From NCBI RefSeq assembly GCF_042678145.1, contig NZ_JBHUDG010000014.1, forward strand, positions 1 through 64,000: 64,000 nt of DNA. Reading direction: 5' to 3'. The notes beneath the pieces were generated by a model. The model was not told the origin of the DNA and did not search any database. It worked only from the letters and a program-made list of their open reading frames with translations. This DNA comes from Pseudopedobacter beijingensis (lineage in GTDB: Bacteria; Bacteroidota; Bacteroidia; Sphingobacteriales; Sphingobacteriaceae). Every line of letters starts with the position of its first letter. Positions within the stretch are counted from its first letter, which is position 1. A program made the translations under genes and the position numbers. Shown here piece by piece: positions 1-7,487 of the stretch.

Positions 1-346
1 GCTGACTTCTCTTTATGGCTAAACTCGTAACCTAAGAGATATCCCTCGGTAAGGTAAATACCCTTCAATCTACACCTGCTGAATCTACATGTTTGAGCTT
101 GGGGTTATCGTAGGACTTCGATGTGCTGTGCCATCTCATCCACTCAAACATGCCTCTTATCCAGTTTTTGTTCGTCAGGGCAGATCTTTGCAGTCTCGCT
201 TACTTCAGTGCTTCGCTCACGCAAATCCACCTTGCGGCTTGCTAATTCTTCCAGGCGTGACCCCAGCGAATAAGGGACTTGCACCCTCTGGGCTGTTCTT
301 CAACTTATTGAAAAACTTTTATTTATATTTACCATTCAAGGCGCAC
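1..346 (-). mobile_element. Group II intron, 5' part (domain I region), cut by window start
   Basis: Read on the minus strand, this DNA has the layout of the start of a bacterial group II intron. A GTGCG-type 5' end lies at about 346-342. It is followed by a GGTGCAAGTCCC-like element (around 280-268), then segments resembling the 'AAGGTGGA', 'CTGACGAACAAAAACTGGAT' and 'AAGAGGCATGTTTGA' stretches that I recall from intron domain I in Bacteroidota. The reverse transcriptase/maturase gene and the 3' end would lie left of position 1, so completeness cannot be judged. The 94-codon plus-strand frame here is a shadow of structured RNA. The exact splice position is uncertain by a few bases because GTGTG and GTGCG overlap. 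The call rests on remembered sequence resemblance, not on a folded model. Confidence 0.72.
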
Positions 347-351
347 ACACA

Positions 352-471
352 GGCTTCAAGCTATAGCGGCTGAACTACTGTTTGCAATGCAGGTGCTTTC
401 TACATATTTTAGTGCTAAGGCAGGTGACGTGGAAGTAATCCGCTACAGCTCAAAGCCCTAAACGTTATGTG
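352..471. other. attC-like imperfect hairpin next to the intron 5' end
   Basis: Two 18-nt arms (352-369 and 440-457) are reverse complements at 15 of 18 positions and enclose a 70-nt loop. ACGTTATGTG (462-471) follows directly. Long imperfect stems ending in GTTATG or CATAAC core-like words are how integron cassette recombination sites look. The intron on the minus strand begins within a few bases of arm 1. The integron reading is inference: the core words are degenerate compared with the classic RYYYAAC/GTTRRRY. Confidence 0.5.
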
Positions 472-532
472 ATATTTTACGACAACAATTCGTCAAAAAA
501 AGAAAGAATTAAAACTTAACAAACAATTGATA

Positions 533-925
533 ATGATTGACAAGAATATTCTTGCTACAAAAGTTATAGAATCAGGAGGAAAACTTTCTGTTAAAAGTGC
601 TTTGAATCCGATTCTTTGGCTATGTGCTATTATTTCGATTCCAAGCTTAGTAATTGCAGTTTGGGGATTTAATGAACCTCCAACCTGGCTAATTGGATTA
701 ATTATTGGTCCTGTATTCATTGCTTTACTAGGTTTTTTATTTCTTCTATTTTTCGATAGAGATAAATTGCAATCTGAAGAATATCAGCTAAAAAAGCGTT
801 CGTTGGAATTAATTCAGGAAAAGGGACAATCAGAACCCAATTTGATTGACACTCAATTTGATGATTTAGATTTAACAGAAAACAACGAATTTATACAAAT
901 AAAAGAAAACAAAAACAAGCAATGA
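533..925 (+). CDS. Small membrane protein with two transmembrane segments
   Basis: I do not recognise a named family. The protein (130 aa from the ATG at 533; an in-frame TTG lies 6 bases upstream) has a short polar N-terminus and two hydrophobic helices at about residues 25-47 and 52-74. A charged cytosolic-looking tail rich in Glu, Lys and Asn follows, without cysteines. The stop codon overlaps the start of the next gene (ATGA), so the two are probably translated together and may act together. The gene is one of a series of small plus-strand genes separated by cassette-like spacers. Base composition is AT-rich like its neighbours. Confidence 0.6.
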   Translation: MIDKNILATKVIESGGKLSVKSALNPILWLCAIISIPSLVIAVWGFNEPPTWLIGLIIGPVFIALLGFLFLLFFDRDKLQSEEYQLKKRSLELIQEKGQSEPNLIDTQFDDLDLTENNEFIQIKENKNKQ

Positions 926-1197
926 GAAAGGCATATTTATTTGTTTATTCAAATGACTTAGGTACTAGAGAAAACGTAAAAAATGCTGTTGACTCTATTG
1001 AAGATATATTGTTATGGAGATATGATTTACCTAATACATTCTATATAATTTCTGAAAGTTCTGCAAATGAAATTTCGAAGCAAATACGGGAAAAATTAGG
1101 AGACAAAAGGTTTATTATTACTGAAATATCAACAAATAAGCAAGGATGGTTACCCAGAAAAAGTTGGGATTTAATTAATAATAAAAATAGAGAATAA
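922..1197 (+). CDS. Small protein, possibly of SinR/Cas2-like ferredoxin fold
   Basis: This 91-aa protein starts inside the stop codon of the membrane-protein gene. Its pattern is a hydrophobic N-terminal strand (AYLFVYS), a helix, a strand ending in TFYIIS, a helix beginning SSANEISKQI, then a strand FIITEIS and a conserved-looking GWLPRKSW tail. That order and the 'yII.s..sa.ei...i' spacing resemble small SinR/VapD/Cas2-like ferredoxin-fold proteins, some of which are ribonucleases. This is a weak, fold-level guess. There is no CRISPR array or cas1 nearby, so a role in adaptation is unlikely. With its membrane partner it could be a two-gene accessory module (defence or toxin type), but nothing in the sequence proves that. 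Confidence 0.55.
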   Translation: MRKAYLFVYSNDLGTRENVKNAVDSIEDILLWRYDLPNTFYIISESSANEISKQIREKLGDKRFIITEISTNKQGWLPRKSWDLINNKNRE

Positions 1198-1206
1198 AAA
1201 ACATCA

Positions 1207-1456
1207 CATAATAAGCGTTTGGCTCAATGGCCCCCATTTGGCGCAAGAATGAAGAAAGGATTAAAGCGGGCAAATGCTTCTTGTGCCATTTGAAACAATA
1301 TCAACAGATGAGCAGGAATAGAGGCAATTAAAATAGATCCAATAGTATGTTAGGAGAAAGAACAAAGGCATAAGTAGCCATAGCACAGGCTTCATACTTG
1401 CACCAAACAAGGGAGATATATTCAAATAAATGGAAAAAATAACCGTACATAACAGC
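1207..1456. other. Cassette-like spacer with CATAAY motifs
   Basis: The gap between the small-protein pair and the ankyrin gene starts with CATAATAAGCG (1207-1217) plus a GTTTGGC...TTGGCGCAAG stretch and ends with CATAACAGC (1448-1456) just before the next ATG. The same kind of word, CATAACAAGG, closes the VOC gene at 5343. I see no coding frame of interest in it. It is read as a degenerate cassette boundary; I could not find a clean pair of long arms here. Confidence 0.35.
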
Positions 1457-1470
1457 AAATTTGCACAAAA

Positions 1471-1974
1471 ATGGCAAAACCAGGCAGGCCAAATAAATCA
1501 AATCCACGAGTTGACAACCTTTCATATGACATTCGAGACGGCAACAACGAAAATGTAAAAAAACTTTTATCTGAAGTTGGTATTGACGCATTGGATGGTT
1601 ATCAAAGGACATCGTTAATTTGGACAGCATTTTATAATAATATGGTACTTTTAAAGTGGCTTATAGACAACGGTGCAAACATAAATCACCAAGACAGGAA
1701 CGGGTTTTCGGCACTACATTTTGCAGTGAAAGAACAACGTTTTGACGCAATAGAAATATTGATAAAAAATAAAGCAGATCTCGAACTAAAGGACAGTAAC
1801 GGAAACACACCGCTTATGGACGCTATCTTTAATTCAAAAGGTGACTACAAAATTGTTGCATTATTCATTGACTCTGGAGCAAATCCGGACAACGTAAATA
1901 ATCACGAAATAACACCAAGACTTTTAGCAGAATCAATGGCAGGATTTGACTATAATTTACCGAAAGAAAAATGA
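1471..1974 (+). CDS. Ankyrin repeat protein
   Basis: The 167-aa product has about four ankyrin repeats (roughly residues 20-150), visible as 'TSLIWTAFYNN..LLKWLIDNGANINHQD', 'SALHFAVKEQRFDAIEILIKNKADLELKD' and 'TPLMDAIFNSKGDYKIVALFIDSGANPD' type units. The repeats have the usual TPLh, two-helix and GA-N/D turn pattern. There is no signal peptide or membrane segment, so it is probably a cytosolic protein that binds another protein. The short N-terminus starts MAKPGRPNK. Ankyrin proteins of this size are frequent passengers of integron-like and other mobile cassettes. The partner cannot be told from the sequence. Confidence 0.8.
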   Translation: MAKPGRPNKSNPRVDNLSYDIRDGNNENVKKLLSEVGIDALDGYQRTSLIWTAFYNNMVLLKWLIDNGANINHQDRNGFSALHFAVKEQRFDAIEILIKNKADLELKDSNGNTPLMDAIFNSKGDYKIVALFIDSGANPDNVNNHEITPRLLAESMAGFDYNLPKEK

Positions 1975-2140
1975 CAAGACAACTCGTTATCGACATTATT
2001 TTCAAGGATAGCTTGAGAAGCTGCAAACTATTACCGGACGGAGTCCTCTGTTTCATAAAAACATTTAAGTCATCCGTTGGAAGACCTTAAACGCGGAAGA
2101 AATGACTCAAGTAGAACTTGAAAATATAAAAAGAAAAAAC

Positions 2141-2761
2141 ATGAGCAAAATAATCTTTGATAGCGGAATTTCACTTGATGGTTTTTTCGCAGGCGACAAT
2201 AGAAGTCCTAAAAACCCTATGGGTGGGGTTTCAGGACAAATTCATTCTTGGATGTTAAATCAAAAAGCATTTTGGGATTACTTAGGGTTTGATGGCGGTA
2301 AAGAAGACGGCCCTGATGGTAAATACATCAGAGAGACTATTAACAGGACTGGTGCCTTCATTATGGGAAAAAGAATGTTTGAAGAAGGAGAAGTCAGTTG
2401 GCCAAATGACCTATACAAAGCAGACGTTTATGTATTAACACACGAAATAAGAGAACCTTGGATTCAAGAAGGCACAACAACTTTTTACTTCATCAATGAC
2501 GGAATTAAAAGTGCATTAGAGAAAGCAAGACAATCGGCACAAGGAAAAGACATAAGAATACAAGGTGGTGCAAACACAATCCAACAATTTTTGAATGCAG
2601 GTCTGGTAGACGAGTTTTTCATTCATATTGCTCCTGTTTTTTTAGGTAGTGGTATCCGTCTGTTTGACGGCATTGACAAAGACAAATATGATTTACAAAT
2701 TGTCGAAGTCATACCATCAAACCTAACAACCCATTTAAGATATAAACTGACCAAAAAATAA
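2141..2761 (+). CDS. Dihydrofolate reductase / RibD C-terminal-like reductase
   Basis: This is a 206-aa protein of the YwjB/YyaP type of the RibD C-terminal/DHFR-fold superfamily, predicted to be an NAD(P)H-dependent reductase of unknown substrate. Landmarks are the N-terminal 'SLDGFFAG' stretch, 'GAFIMGKRMFEEGE', a central 'VYVLTHE', the glycine-rich 'IRIQGGANTIQQFLNAGLVDEFFIHIAPVF' (split here: GGAN, then LVDE) and a C-terminal LGSGIRLFDG. I chose the ATG at 2141, since the family begins right before the first strand; an in-frame ATG at 2102 would add 13 charged residues. Such genes are common in resistance islands and cassettes but are not the trimethoprim-resistance DfrA type. Confidence 0.8.
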   Translation: MSKIIFDSGISLDGFFAGDNRSPKNPMGGVSGQIHSWMLNQKAFWDYLGFDGGKEDGPDGKYIRETINRTGAFIMGKRMFEEGEVSWPNDLYKADVYVLTHEIREPWIQEGTTTFYFINDGIKSALEKARQSAQGKDIRIQGGANTIQQFLNAGLVDEFFIHIAPVFLGSGIRLFDGIDKDKYDLQIVEVIPSNLTTHLRYKLTKK

Positions 2762-3929
2762 AATAACAAACCACTATATGCTATTTACAACCTGTTGACT
2801 GAAATATAGGCTCAACAGTAATACTACTTACTAAATTGATTTCAAGGAACTCTAAACCCTGAGTTCCATCCAGAAACTACCCCGCTCCGATACAATATTT
2901 TAAACATTAGGCTTTCCTATTGTCAGAACCAAGGATTATATCAGGATTAGCAGAGTACATCGATTTTGGTTTTATAGAACAAAAGGTTCAGTGAAATCTT
3001 TCAATCTTTTAAATCAGTGGTTCAGACAAGTATAAGCAAAGCTTTGTCAATGTATATTTGCCATGCCAGCGGCTTCTTCCTATTACCGATCCGAATTTGC
3101 CAAGCACATTGCCAAGACTCCTTTTCTGTAAACTCCCATAACATTTATTTTTAGTTTAACAATGCGGACTCCTTCGGTGGTGTCCATTTAAACCAAACAT
3201 AGCCCCTACTGCCCTGCAACTAAAATTTTGACCTCTTTTAGGCTGTTTTGGACTACTTTGACCTCTTTAGAGCTAATTAACTTCGGTTAATAATGGAAAA
3301 TAAATATACAAATGCTGGCACAAGGAACTCATCTGGATAATATGAGATAAGGGCTTGCCTAAGTATTTCTATACTATGGCTATACTATTTGTATACTGTT
3401 TCTTTACTAAAACAGAGATAAATGCCTATACAATGGGTATAAAAAGAGTACAGGATAGGTATAGCAGGTGTATAGCAATAGTATTGCAATACTATCCCTC
3501 ATATAAACAATAGNGTAGGTATACAAACAGTATAGGATAAGTATACAATAGGTAAAGGATGGGTAAACAATAAGTATAGAAAAAACAGGGTATTGATGGT
3601 AAAAAACACTCAATTCGCCCTATTTCATAGAAAAGTAAAGGGAGTATACTTGTTGTGATTTATTCTTTAACGTATTTTATCCTGTGAGATAAAACGAAAT
3701 TTTAATATAATATCCTAAACACCCGCACACCACAACAACAATTATTCTATTTAAGAAGGTACAAAAGTTTGCAAAATACAACAGTACTTTTTGATGATTG
3801 ATAAAAATTATATATTTAATAAATATGTCTGGGTTTATGAGACATACACAACCTGATGGGGTTATGTATGGGCAAGTATGTGAGACATATAAATAAGTTA
3901 TGCGTCACTTTAAGAAACATCCAGCGTAA
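2762..3929. other. Gene-free stretch of 1.17 kb in the accessory region
   Basis: I see no convincing gene. The left half has no strong motif apart from two copies of TTTGACCTCTTT (around 3226 and 3258). The middle is a degenerate tandem repeat (separate entry). The right part (3720-3929) holds an inverted pair TATGTCT/AGACATA near 3825 and two GTTATG words (3861 and 3897). The second of these lies about 30 bases before the AraC gene, as expected at the front of a cassette. Confidence 0.5.
3360..3610. repeat. Degenerate GTATA-type tandem repeat, with one ambiguous base
   Basis: About 20 loosely spaced copies of a GTATA/GGTATA/GTATAC word, often followed by a purine run such as 'CAATAGG' or 'CAGG', occur every 10-20 bases. 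Examples are ATACAATGGGTATA, AGGATAGGTATAGCAGG and ATACAATAGGTAAAGGATGGG. Position 3514 is an N, suggesting that the assembler or sequencer had trouble here. The unit length is irregular, so this is not a CRISPR array and not a clean microsatellite. The minus strand stays open for 68 codons only because of the repeat composition. Confidence 0.6.
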
Positions 3930-4745
3930 ATGAACTACCAAACTTTTGAGCCACATACAGACTTGAAGTCAATCGTAAAGTACTATTGGACTTTGGAAGT
4001 TTCTGCCGACTATACACCAAAACGGCAACAAATTATTCCCGATGGTTGTATTGAAATGGCTTTTAACATTGGAGACGATATTAAACGGATTGTTTCAGAA
4101 AATGAATTTATCATACATCCTTGTGCAATGGTCTTAGGACAACGAACCAAGTCGTTTGACATTGAGCCAACAGGCTATGTAAACTCTTTTGCTATTTGCT
4201 TTTTCCCTTACGGCTTTGCCAACTTTATAGACACGCCAATAAAAAGCCTGACAGACAAAGAAACACCAATCGAATTCCTTTTTGGGAAAAGTACGGCTGA
4301 CAACTTAGAACAAAAGATGAGACAAGCAACAGACACGAAAGAGAGGATTGAAGTCATTGAAAATTTTCTGCTGAGTAAACTAAATGAACAAAGAACAATC
4401 GAAAATATTGTAAAATCTACCATTGAAACACTCATTGAAACGAACGGAAATACTTCCATAAAGGGTATGTTGAATAACGATTTAGCAAAAAGAAGACAAC
4501 TTGAGCGAACCTTTTCTAAACAAATTGGTCTTAGCCCAAAGCAGTTGGGAAAGGTAATCCGATTGCAAGCTGCGTTGAATTTGCTTTTAAACCAAGAAGA
4601 AGATAATTTAACGCATATTGCTTACGAAAGCGGTTATTATGACCAAGCCCATTTTATAAGGGACTTCAAGGAATTTATCGGAACAAACCCAAACGTCTTT
4701 TTGAAAAACGAAAAAATGGCTCTTTCAACTTTATTTTATAGCTGA
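3930..4745 (+). CDS. AraC family transcriptional regulator
   Basis: The 271-aa protein has an N-terminal sensing domain of about 150 residues, rich in 'YYWTLE', 'IIPDGCIEMAFNIG' and 'CFFPYGFANF' type motifs, as in AraC proteins that carry a DUF6597-like domain. An AraC helix-turn-helix domain follows in the last 100 residues: 'RRQLERTFSKQIGLSPKQLGKVIRLQAAL', then 'LTHIAYESGYYDQAHFIRDFKEFIG' and the terminal TNPNVF. It is cytosolic. It lies 75 bp upstream of a VOC-family gene in the same direction. AraC plus glyoxalase/VOC pairs are common, so the regulator probably controls that gene. The ligand is unknown. Confidence 0.85.
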   Translation: MNYQTFEPHTDLKSIVKYYWTLEVSADYTPKRQQIIPDGCIEMAFNIGDDIKRIVSENEFIIHPCAMVLGQRTKSFDIEPTGYVNSFAICFFPYGFANFIDTPIKSLTDKETPIEFLFGKSTADNLEQKMRQATDTKERIEVIENFLLSKLNEQRTIENIVKSTIETLIETNGNTSIKGMLNNDLAKRRQLERTFSKQIGLSPKQLGKVIRLQAALNLLLNQEEDNLTHIAYESGYYDQAHFIRDFKEFIGTNPNVFLKNEKMALSTLFYS

Positions 4746-4820
4746 TTTCTGTTGTCGCATTTGTACAATTTTTCGGAGTTGATTAAAATTATTTTTGCCT
4801 GAAACTTAATCCTATGAAGA

Positions 4821-5318
4821 ATGGCAATGAACAATATTCTAATATCAACACTGTTTTGGGGATTTTCCTTTACCTCTTGCATAAATCCCAACAAACAAAC
4901 TCAAGAAACCTCTACAAAAGACACAATCACAAATTCAAAATCAGTCAATATGAACAGTTACATTTCAATGTTTGAAATCCCGGCAGCGGATATTACGAGA
5001 GCAATAAATTTTTATCAAACCCTATTAGACATTAAAATTGAAAAAATGGATATAGAGGAAATGAAAATGGGAATTTTGCCCTACGAGGGGCAAATGGTAA
5101 CGGGAGTTATCATTCAAGCAGACGGATACAAACCTTCTGCCAATGGTGTTACAATATATTTGAACGCAGGAGACAACCTACAAACGACACTTGACAAAGT
5201 AGAGAACAATGGCGGAAAAATTCTTGTTCAAAAAACCGCCCATGCAGACGAGAGTGGTTTTTTCGCCATATTTCTTGATACCGAAGGAAACAAAATGGCT
5301 CTCAACTCACCAAACTAA
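4821..5318 (+). CDS. VOC family (glyoxalase-like) lipoprotein
   Basis: This 165-aa protein has a hydrophobic N-terminus ending in a lipobox-like 'FSFTSC' (about residues 14-20) and a Thr/Ser/Asn-rich linker. From about residue 48 there is a single vicinal-oxygen-chelate domain: 'SMFEIPAADITRAINFYQTLL' at its start and 'GFFAIFLDTEGNKMALNSP' at its end, the typical beta-alpha-beta-beta-beta layout. A periplasmic or membrane-attached VOC protein is unusual, since most are cytosolic, and the leader may be a recent addition. An internal ATG at about 4950 would give the plain cytosolic VOC protein. It is likely regulated by the AraC protein upstream. The substrate is unknown. Confidence 0.7.
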   Translation: MAMNNILISTLFWGFSFTSCINPNKQTQETSTKDTITNSKSVNMNSYISMFEIPAADITRAINFYQTLLDIKIEKMDIEEMKMGILPYEGQMVTGVIIQADGYKPSANGVTIYLNAGDNLQTTLDKVENNGGKILVQKTAHADESGFFAIFLDTEGNKMALNSPN

Positions 5319-5352
5319 AGAAGAAACATAGAAGAGCGAACGCATAACAAGG

Positions 5353-6730
5353 GTAACTGTTGCACAACTCCTATTTTTTTTAAAAAACACAAAATATAGC
5401 CCTCGTTTAAGCCTTTTTAAGCGAGGTTTCTTTTTTAGAAGTGCATCTTATCATAAAGTGGCTTATGGATGCTATCATCCAGCTTCTTGAAACGGCAGAC
5501 CTTGCCACAACATTCTTCTCGCAATGGGCAATGCCTACAATCCTTTTCACTACTACGATAAATATGCTTGGAATAGCCCTTACTATCGGTTTTAGTCCCT
5601 TTAAACAGAAGGATTGCTCGATTCCCGCCCTCTTTATGACATTCATATTGATTAAGAACAGTATTATAACTAAAACCTGGTCTTTCGGGTTTATACTGAT
5701 CAAAATTAGGGATCCAGGCATCTATGTTTTTGTCTTCCAGATATTGTAAAGCCTCATCGCTACTGTAACCTGCATCGGCAATAACTTCGTACAAAGCCAT
5801 TTCATGATCTTGAAAATTACTAATTGTTTGGTCTAATATCTCATGTAGGATAGCGCTGTCCTTACTACCCGCTGTGCTCGCACAAGCTCCGGTGATGACA
5901 TGATGGGAATCGTCTACAGATAATTGACCTGCATAGTTCAACTGACGGGGTTTTCCGGACTTGGTAGAAATTTTAGAATCGGGATCCGTGGGTGAATAAT
6001 GCGTGTGGTTGCTCAGGTATTTGGGACGGATTTCCTCTCCCTCCTCATCTTTGCGCTGGCTTTTAGTATTGCCGGGCATATCTTTATAGACTTCCTGTTT
6101 CCATTCATGGTGACGCTCTACTAACTTTTTCCTTTCGCTCGTTACTTTATATTCGCTGTTTTCCTCCAGTTCGTCCACAAAGGCAGAGGCGTCTTCCAAA
6201 ACCTCTTTTTCCAACAGGCTGTCCATGCTCGCATTGGCTTTGATAAAAGCTGAATCTACCGCCTGACGCTTACCACGAACCATTCCCTTTTCGAGACAAA
6301 GAGATAGAACTTTGCGGAAAAGACTCAAGAAAACAACTTCGCCATATAGTTTCCTCGTTCTGGAAATCGTAGAATGCCAAGGCAACTCCTCATTCAGATC
6401 ATAACCTAAGAACAAGCGGACATCCAAACAATTGTTGCAATAACGTAGCAAGGCCCTATCGCTGTTGATATTGTTCAGGTAACCTACCAATAAAATCTTG
6501 AAAAACACGATAGGATCTATACTTTCCTGACCTTCTTTACCGTAATAGGTGGTTGTGGCTTTATAGAGAAAATTCAAGTTCAATTGATCGTTTATCTGTC
6601 GATAAAAATTATCCAATGGAACCAAACGATCTAAGCTTAATTCATAAAAAAGTTGGGGAGAAAAAACTTTGCAACCTTGCATACAGAAAGATACACTTTT
6701 TATGCTATTTTAGAGTTGTGCAACAGCCAC
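5353..6730 (-). mobile_element. IS1182-like insertion sequence
   Basis: The ends are 18-bp inverted repeats matching at 16 positions: 5353-5370 (GTAACTGTTGCACAACTC) and 6713-6730 read in reverse (GTGGCTGTTGCACAACTC). The three bases outside (AGG at 5350-5352 and at 6731-6733) match, a possible target duplication. Removing the 1378-bp element joins CATAACA to AGGGGTTTTGC, which recreates a normal attC-like site, so the element jumped into a cassette boundary. The single transposase gene reads on the minus strand and leaves about 80 bp before the left end. Confidence 0.75.
5435..6682 (-). CDS. IS1182 family transposase, probably C-terminally truncated
   Basis: The 415-aa protein has the IS1182/DDE_Tnp_1 layout. 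An N-terminal 'QLFYELSLDRLVPLDNFYRQI' type domain (split: SLDRLVP, DNFYRQI) is followed by 'SIDPIVFFKILLVGYLNNI' and the first acidic motif in 'AVDSAFIKANAS'. A highly charged insert comes next, then the second acidic motif in 'VIADAGYSSDEA', and a Cys-rich zinc-finger-like block (CRHCPLREEC) near the end. Members of the family as I know them continue for about 70-90 more residues with a 'STVEPVxGT' block that supplies the last catalytic Glu. This protein stops just after 'LYDKMHF'. It is therefore probably inactive, through a deletion near the left end of the element. The start ATG lies 31 bp inside the right inverted repeat. Confidence 0.85.
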   Translation of the reverse strand: MQGCKVFSPQLFYELSLDRLVPLDNFYRQINDQLNLNFLYKATTTYYGKEGQESIDPIVFFKILLVGYLNNINSDRALLRYCNNCLDVRLFLGYDLNEELPWHSTISRTRKLYGEVVFLSLFRKVLSLCLEKGMVRGKRQAVDSAFIKANASMDSLLEKEVLEDASAFVDELEENSEYKVTSERKKLVERHHEWKQEVYKDMPGNTKSQRKDEEGEEIRPKYLSNHTHYSPTDPDSKISTKSGKPRQLNYAGQLSVDDSHHVITGACASTAGSKDSAILHEILDQTISNFQDHEMALYEVIADAGYSSDEALQYLEDKNIDAWIPNFDQYKPERPGFSYNTVLNQYECHKEGGNRAILLFKGTKTDSKGYSKHIYRSSEKDCRHCPLREECCGKVCRFKKLDDSIHKPLYDKMHF

Positions 6731-6846
6731 AGGGGTTTTGCAAAAGAGCGGGCCGACAGTTATGTCCTCAACATTTTTTCATTAATTTAGCTGTGTGCAG
6801 AGGCTCAACTGAAGTGCATAAATTTCCCGCCACTTCGCAAAACCCC
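6731..6846. other. attC-like hairpin interrupted by the insertion sequence
   Basis: Arms 6732-6752 (beginning GGGGTTTTGC, ending GCGGG) and 6826-6846 (beginning CCCGC, ending GCAAAACCCC) are complementary over their outer 10 and inner 5 bases, with a mismatched middle and a 73-nt loop. A GTTATG word sits in the loop at 6759. The matching left core, CATAACAAGG, is now at 5343-5352 on the other side of the insertion sequence. The same GGTTTTGC...GCAAAACC stems recur, as far as I remember, behind small genes in many Bacteroidota genomes. Confidence 0.55.
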
Positions 6847-6877
6847 GAACCGTCACCTATAATTTAACGAACTCCGG

Positions 6878-7454
6878 ATGAAACCATTACTGTTTTTTAT
6901 TATTCTGCTTGTTACATCGACAAAAGTAAAGAGTCAAGCAACCAGGGACTTTACTTGCAATTCAATTCAAGAAAAAAACTTTATTTGACAGTGTAGTCAA
7001 TTTAACGCCAGAATACAATCCCAAAGGATTTTTTTTGGTTAATAATGGTGTTTACGACTTTGTTATTGACGGCAAAAAATATTTCCAATCCATTTTGCTA
7101 AAGATAGAAAAAGACAAGTTTTACATTTCAAGGAATTGGGAGTCTGGAAAAGAAGAAGAAAAAATCATTGATACGCTAAGGTTTTCTGTCGACCAAAAAA
7201 TACAAGTTAGGTTGGTTTCTATTAACAACGGTGTTGGCGGGATTCCGTTTCGGACTAAAACTGAAGATTATATTGTTTCAACCGTTTTAGCTGACCAATA
7301 CTGCAAGTTGAAACACGTTAAGATTAACAGTAAAGAAAGTATTTATTTGGGACACTTTTATTTTACAGCTTATGGACTTAAGGAAATTAAGATGGTAAAA
7401 GGAAAACCTTACTTTGTTGAACCTAGAGGAGAATATCTAATGCGTAGAAATTAG
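6878..7454 (+). pseudogene. Exported protein of unknown function, frameshifted at an A7 run
   Basis: From the ATG at 6878 the frame encodes a good signal peptide (MKPLLFFIILLVTSTKVKS, then QATRD) but stops after 36 codons. Removing one A from the run of seven at 6972-6978 joins it to the frame that continues 'QFKKKTLFDSVVNLTPEYNP' into the open frame ending at 7454. The joined protein would be about 191 aa, mostly beta-strand with 'GKYF'- and 'YLGHFYF'-like elements and no motif I recognise. It is either a real frameshift mutation, a sequencing error in the homopolymer, or slippage during expression. It is the first gene behind the interrupted cassette boundary. The TTG at 7035 is not a credible start. 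Confidence 0.65.
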
Positions 7455-7487
7455 ATAAGAAAACTATAAAAGCCATAAAACCGACCT

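Noticed and set aside
89..373. 94-codon plus-strand frame at the left end
   Set aside because: It lies on the opposite strand of the group II intron and has the low-complexity look of structured RNA; no protein motif.
922..1197. CRISPR adaptation protein Cas2
   Set aside because: Only fold-level resemblance; no Cas1, repeat array or other cas gene in the window.
2141..2761. Trimethoprim-resistance dihydrofolate reductase (dfrA type)
   Set aside because: The sequence fits the RibD C-terminal-like (YwjB/YyaP) group; classical folate-reductase motifs are not seen.
3360..3610. CRISPR array
   Set aside because: Units are irregular in length and sequence, without conserved repeats and unique spacers, and no cas genes are near.
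5441..5749. 102-codon plus-strand frame inside the insertion sequence
   Set aside because: Antisense to the transposase gene; open only because of the transposase codon pattern.
7035..7454. Independent gene starting at TTG 7035
   Set aside because: The frame continues cleanly upstream and joins a signal peptide after one base shift, so the start at 7035 is an artefact of the frameshift.
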